Assembly: GCF_014230145.1 (NCBI RefSeq)
Contig: NZ_JACHVC010000005.1
Coordinates: forward strand, 300,273 to 364,272
From: Pelagicoccus albus
GTDB lineage: Bacteria; Verrucomicrobiota; Verrucomicrobiia; Opitutales; Opitutaceae
Direction of reading: 5' to 3'
DNA: 64,000 bases
Numbering within the stretch: the first letter of the stretch is position 1; every line of letters starts with the position of its first letter. This document shows positions 62,140 to 64,000 of the stretch, in pieces. The notes beneath the pieces are model-generated. The model was not told the origin of the DNA. It was given only the letters and a program-made list of their open reading frames with translations, and made no database searches. A program made the translations under genes and the position numbers.

Positions 62140-63246
62140 ATGAAATCTATACTTGTAACAGGAGGCTGCGGCTTCATTGGTTCAAATTTCGTGCGCGTGC
62201 TGCTTCGGGACGGCGCGGCCCTGCTCAAGGCGTCCGGCTACGACCGGATCGTCAATGTCGACTCGCTCACCTACGCCGGCAATCCCGCCAACCTGAGCGA
62301 CCTGGCAGACTCTCCGGAGTACGTCTTTTCCGAGACCAGCATTCTGGACCAGGCCAAGATATCCTCCCTGCTGGAGGAGTATTCGGTTGGCTCGATCGTC
62401 CACTTCGCGGCGGAAAGCCACGTGGACCGCTCCATCGACACTCCTGAACCTTTCGTGGAAACCAACGTTACCGGCACGCTTCGCATGCTGGAGGCGGCCC
62501 GCCACTTCTGGTCCGGCCTTGAAGGCGAAGCCAAGTCAGGCTTCCGCTTCCTCCACGTCTCTACCGACGAGGTGTTCGGCACTCTCGGTCCCAACGACCC
62601 CGCCTTCTGCGAGACCACGCCTTATGCCCCGAACAGCCCTTACTCGGCGTCCAAGGCGTCCAGCGACTTCCTGGTGCGCGCCTACTTCCATACCTACGGC
62701 ATGCCGGTGGTCACCACCAACTGCTCCAACAACTACGGCCCGTTCCAGTTCCCGGAGAAGCTGATCCCGCTCGTCACCTTGAACGCTTTGGAGGCCAAGC
62801 CCCTTCCCATCTATGGCGACGGCAAGCAGATCCGCGACTGGCTCTTCGTGGAGGACCACTGCACCGGCATTCTCGCCGCTCTCGAAAAGGGGGCTCTCGG
62901 CGAGACCTACTGCATCGGCGGCCGCAGCGAGATGGAGAACATCCAGATCGTGAAGCGCATCTGCTCCTTGCTCGACGAGCTGGCTCCCGTTTCGGCCAAC
63001 GAGTCCGCCCAAAAGGCGGGCATCGCCAAGTACGAGGACCTGATCACCTACGTGAAGGACCGTCCCGGCCACGACCGCCGCTACGCCATCAACTGCGAAC
63101 GCAGCGAGAAGGAGTGCGGCTGGGTGCCTGCCGAGACCTTCGACAGCGGCATCCGCAAGACCGTGCAGTGGTACCTGGACAACCAGGACTGGTGCAAGGA
63201 CATCGCCGAGAAGAAGTACGCCCGCGAGCGCCTCGGCCAGGCCTAG
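62140..63246 (+). CDS. rfbB: dTDP-glucose 4,6-dehydratase
   Basis: Second step of dTDP-rhamnose (and other dTDP-sugar) synthesis: dTDP-glucose to the 4-keto-6-deoxy sugar. NAD-binding GGCGFIGSNFVR, HFAAESHVDRSI, FLHVSTDEVFGTLG and YSASKASSDFLVRAYFHTYG (Y-x-x-x-K) with NNYGPFQFPEKLIP are all RmlB signatures. Length 368 is normal. Strongly GC-rich codon use. Confidence 0.95.
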   Translation: MKSILVTGGCGFIGSNFVRVLLRDGAALLKASGYDRIVNVDSLTYAGNPANLSDLADSPEYVFSETSILDQAKISSLLEEYSVGSIVHFAAESHVDRSIDTPEPFVETNVTGTLRMLEAARHFWSGLEGEAKSGFRFLHVSTDEVFGTLGPNDPAFCETTPYAPNSPYSASKASSDFLVRAYFHTYGMPVVTTNCSNNYGPFQFPEKLIPLVTLNALEAKPLPIYGDGKQIRDWLFVEDHCTGILAALEKGALGETYCIGGRSEMENIQIVKRICSLLDELAPVSANESAQKAGIAKYEDLITYVKDRPGHDRRYAINCERSEKECGWVPAETFDSGIRKTVQWYLDNQDWCKDIAEKKYARERLGQA

Positions 63247-63275
63247 CCGGACCCAATTCTCCAAAACCCTAGCTT

Positions 63276-64000
63276 ATGAGCGCAAAGCCAAGAAAAGGGA
63301 TCGTCCTTGCGGGCGGATCCGGAACCAGACTCTATCCTTGCACGATCGCGGTATCCAAGCAGCTGATGCCGATCTACGACAAGCCGATGATCTACTATCC
63401 GATCTCGCTGCTGATGCTGGCCGGGATCCGCGAGATCCTCATCATTTCCACCCCACAGGACACGCCGCTTTTCGAGCGCCTGCTCGGCGACGGCTCCGCC
63501 TTTGGGGTGAGTTTCAGCTACGAGGTCCAGCCTAGCCCGGACGGTCTGGCCCAGGCATTCCTAATCGGCGAGGAATTCCTCGACGGCGCTCCGGCGGCCC
63601 TTGTCCTTGGAGACAACCTCTTCTACGGCCACGATCTCGTGCGCACCCTCAAGGCCGCGGACCAGCGGTCGGAGGGATCTACCATTTTCGGCTACAACGT
63701 GGCCGACCCGAAAGCCTACGGCGTGGTCGAGTTCGACCCGGACGGCAAAGTCGTCTCGATCGAGGAGAAGCCCGAGAATCCAAAATCCAACTACGCGGTT
63801 CCCGGGCTCTACTTCTACGACGAGCGGGTTGTGGAGTTCGCCAAGAAGATAAAGCCTTCCCCCCGCGGGGAGCTCGAGATCACCGACCTGAACCAGGCCT
63901 ACCTGGAAATCGGCGACTTGAACGTGGAGCTTTTGGGGCGAGGAACCGCCTGGCTTGATACCGGTACCCACAAGAACCTGATGGAGGCCGGACAGTTCGT
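63276..64000 (+). CDS. rfbA: Glucose-1-phosphate thymidylyltransferase (partial, 3' end missing)
   Basis: First step of dTDP-sugar synthesis, joining dTTP and glucose 1-phosphate. The visible 241 codons open [20 protein letters not shown] and contain [44 protein letters not shown] and [14 protein letters not shown], which identify RmlA. The frame is open to the window end, so roughly 50 residues are missing. It starts 29 bases after rfbB, in the same GC-rich block. The usual partners rfbC/rfbD may follow outside. Confidence 0.93.
   Translation, partial: MSAKPRKGIVLAGGSGTRLYPCTIAVSKQLMPIYDKPMIYYPISLLMLAGIREILIISTPQDTPLFERLLGDGSAFGVSFSYEVQPSPDGLAQAFLIGEEFLDGAPAALVLGDNLFYGHDLVRTLKAADQRSEGSTIFGYNVADPKAYGVVEFDPDGKVVSIEEKPENPKSNYAVPGLYFYDERVVEFAKKIKPSPRGELEITDLNQAYLEIGDLNVELLGRGTAWLDTGTHKNLMEAGQF

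Noticed and set aside
62536..63264. 242-residue open frame on the reverse strand
   Set aside because: It is antisense to rfbB, caused by strong GC3 bias; the translation is an Ala/Val/Leu-rich shadow.

Overview
This is an ordinary-looking chromosomal segment of a Gram-negative, peptidoglycan-containing bacterium, most likely a Verrucomicrobiota member of the Opitutae type (inference). Supporting signs are a planctomycete/verrucomicrobial cytochrome c plus DUF2231 membrane protein, several TonB C-terminal-domain proteins that are not classical TonB, a fused alpha/beta E1 dehydrogenase, a complete LptA/B/C-KdsC lipopolysaccharide module next to HPr kinase, and sodium-coupled transporters that would fit a marine habitat. 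I see no CRISPR array, insertion sequence, prophage or recognisable defence island. One tRNA gene is present.

Layout. 1-6.9 kb: a forward glycoside-use operon (GPH symporter cut by the window edge, GH3, GH30, GH42, nucleoside-hydrolase-like enzyme). 6.9-14.3 kb: a mixed region with a cytochrome/DUF2231 protein, VanZ-like protein, double-receiver hybrid kinase, ligA, ArsR regulator and SulP transporter. 14.4-16.9 kb: a small hypothetical gene, dnaA, and a 494-base noncoding stretch that is an oriC/dnaA-control candidate. 16.9-23.6 kb: a long reverse-strand block hprK-lptB-lptA-lptC-kdsC-E1-lipoprotein-rpiB, read from right to left. 23.8-30.4 kb: a two-domain TonB_C protein, RodZ-like protein, FtsK, ManA and an AsmA-like protein. 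30.5-37.2 kb: grpE-dnaJ, a DedA/VTT protein, htpG, yceI and cheV, i.e. mostly stress functions, without dnaK. 37.4-46.7 kb: an NSS sodium symporter with an overlapping 48-residue partner, LptF/G permease, asnS, psd, tRNA-Leu, TolC-MFP efflux pair and a nucleotidyltransferase. 46.8-56.6 kb: a four-domain TonB_C protein, a DUF255 protein without its CxxC, queF, a rhomboid-like pseudoprotease, a small LuxR protein, a Prc protease, an intact rhomboid protease and ychF. 56.7-60.3 kb: rpsP-trmD-rplS and transketolase. 60.5-64 kb: start of a surface polysaccharide locus (Wza-like export protein, RmlD-like reductase, rfbB, rfbA running off the end), with a clear shift to GC-rich codon use from about 61.3 kb.

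How the genes work together. Envelope building dominates: KDO and LPS transport, dTDP-sugar synthesis, polysaccharide export, RodZ, Psd, Prc and rhomboid proteases. A second theme is sugar import and hydrolysis at the left end. The rest is core information processing (DnaA, LigA, FtsK, AsnS, ribosomal proteins, TrmD). The points most worth following are the tandem TonB_C proteins, the paired active and inactive rhomboids, the DUF255 protein lacking its thioredoxin-like cysteines, the tiny transporter partner missed by length cut-offs, and the noncoding region upstream of dnaA with three copies of TAACGTAA. No wholly new system could be demonstrated from sequence alone.
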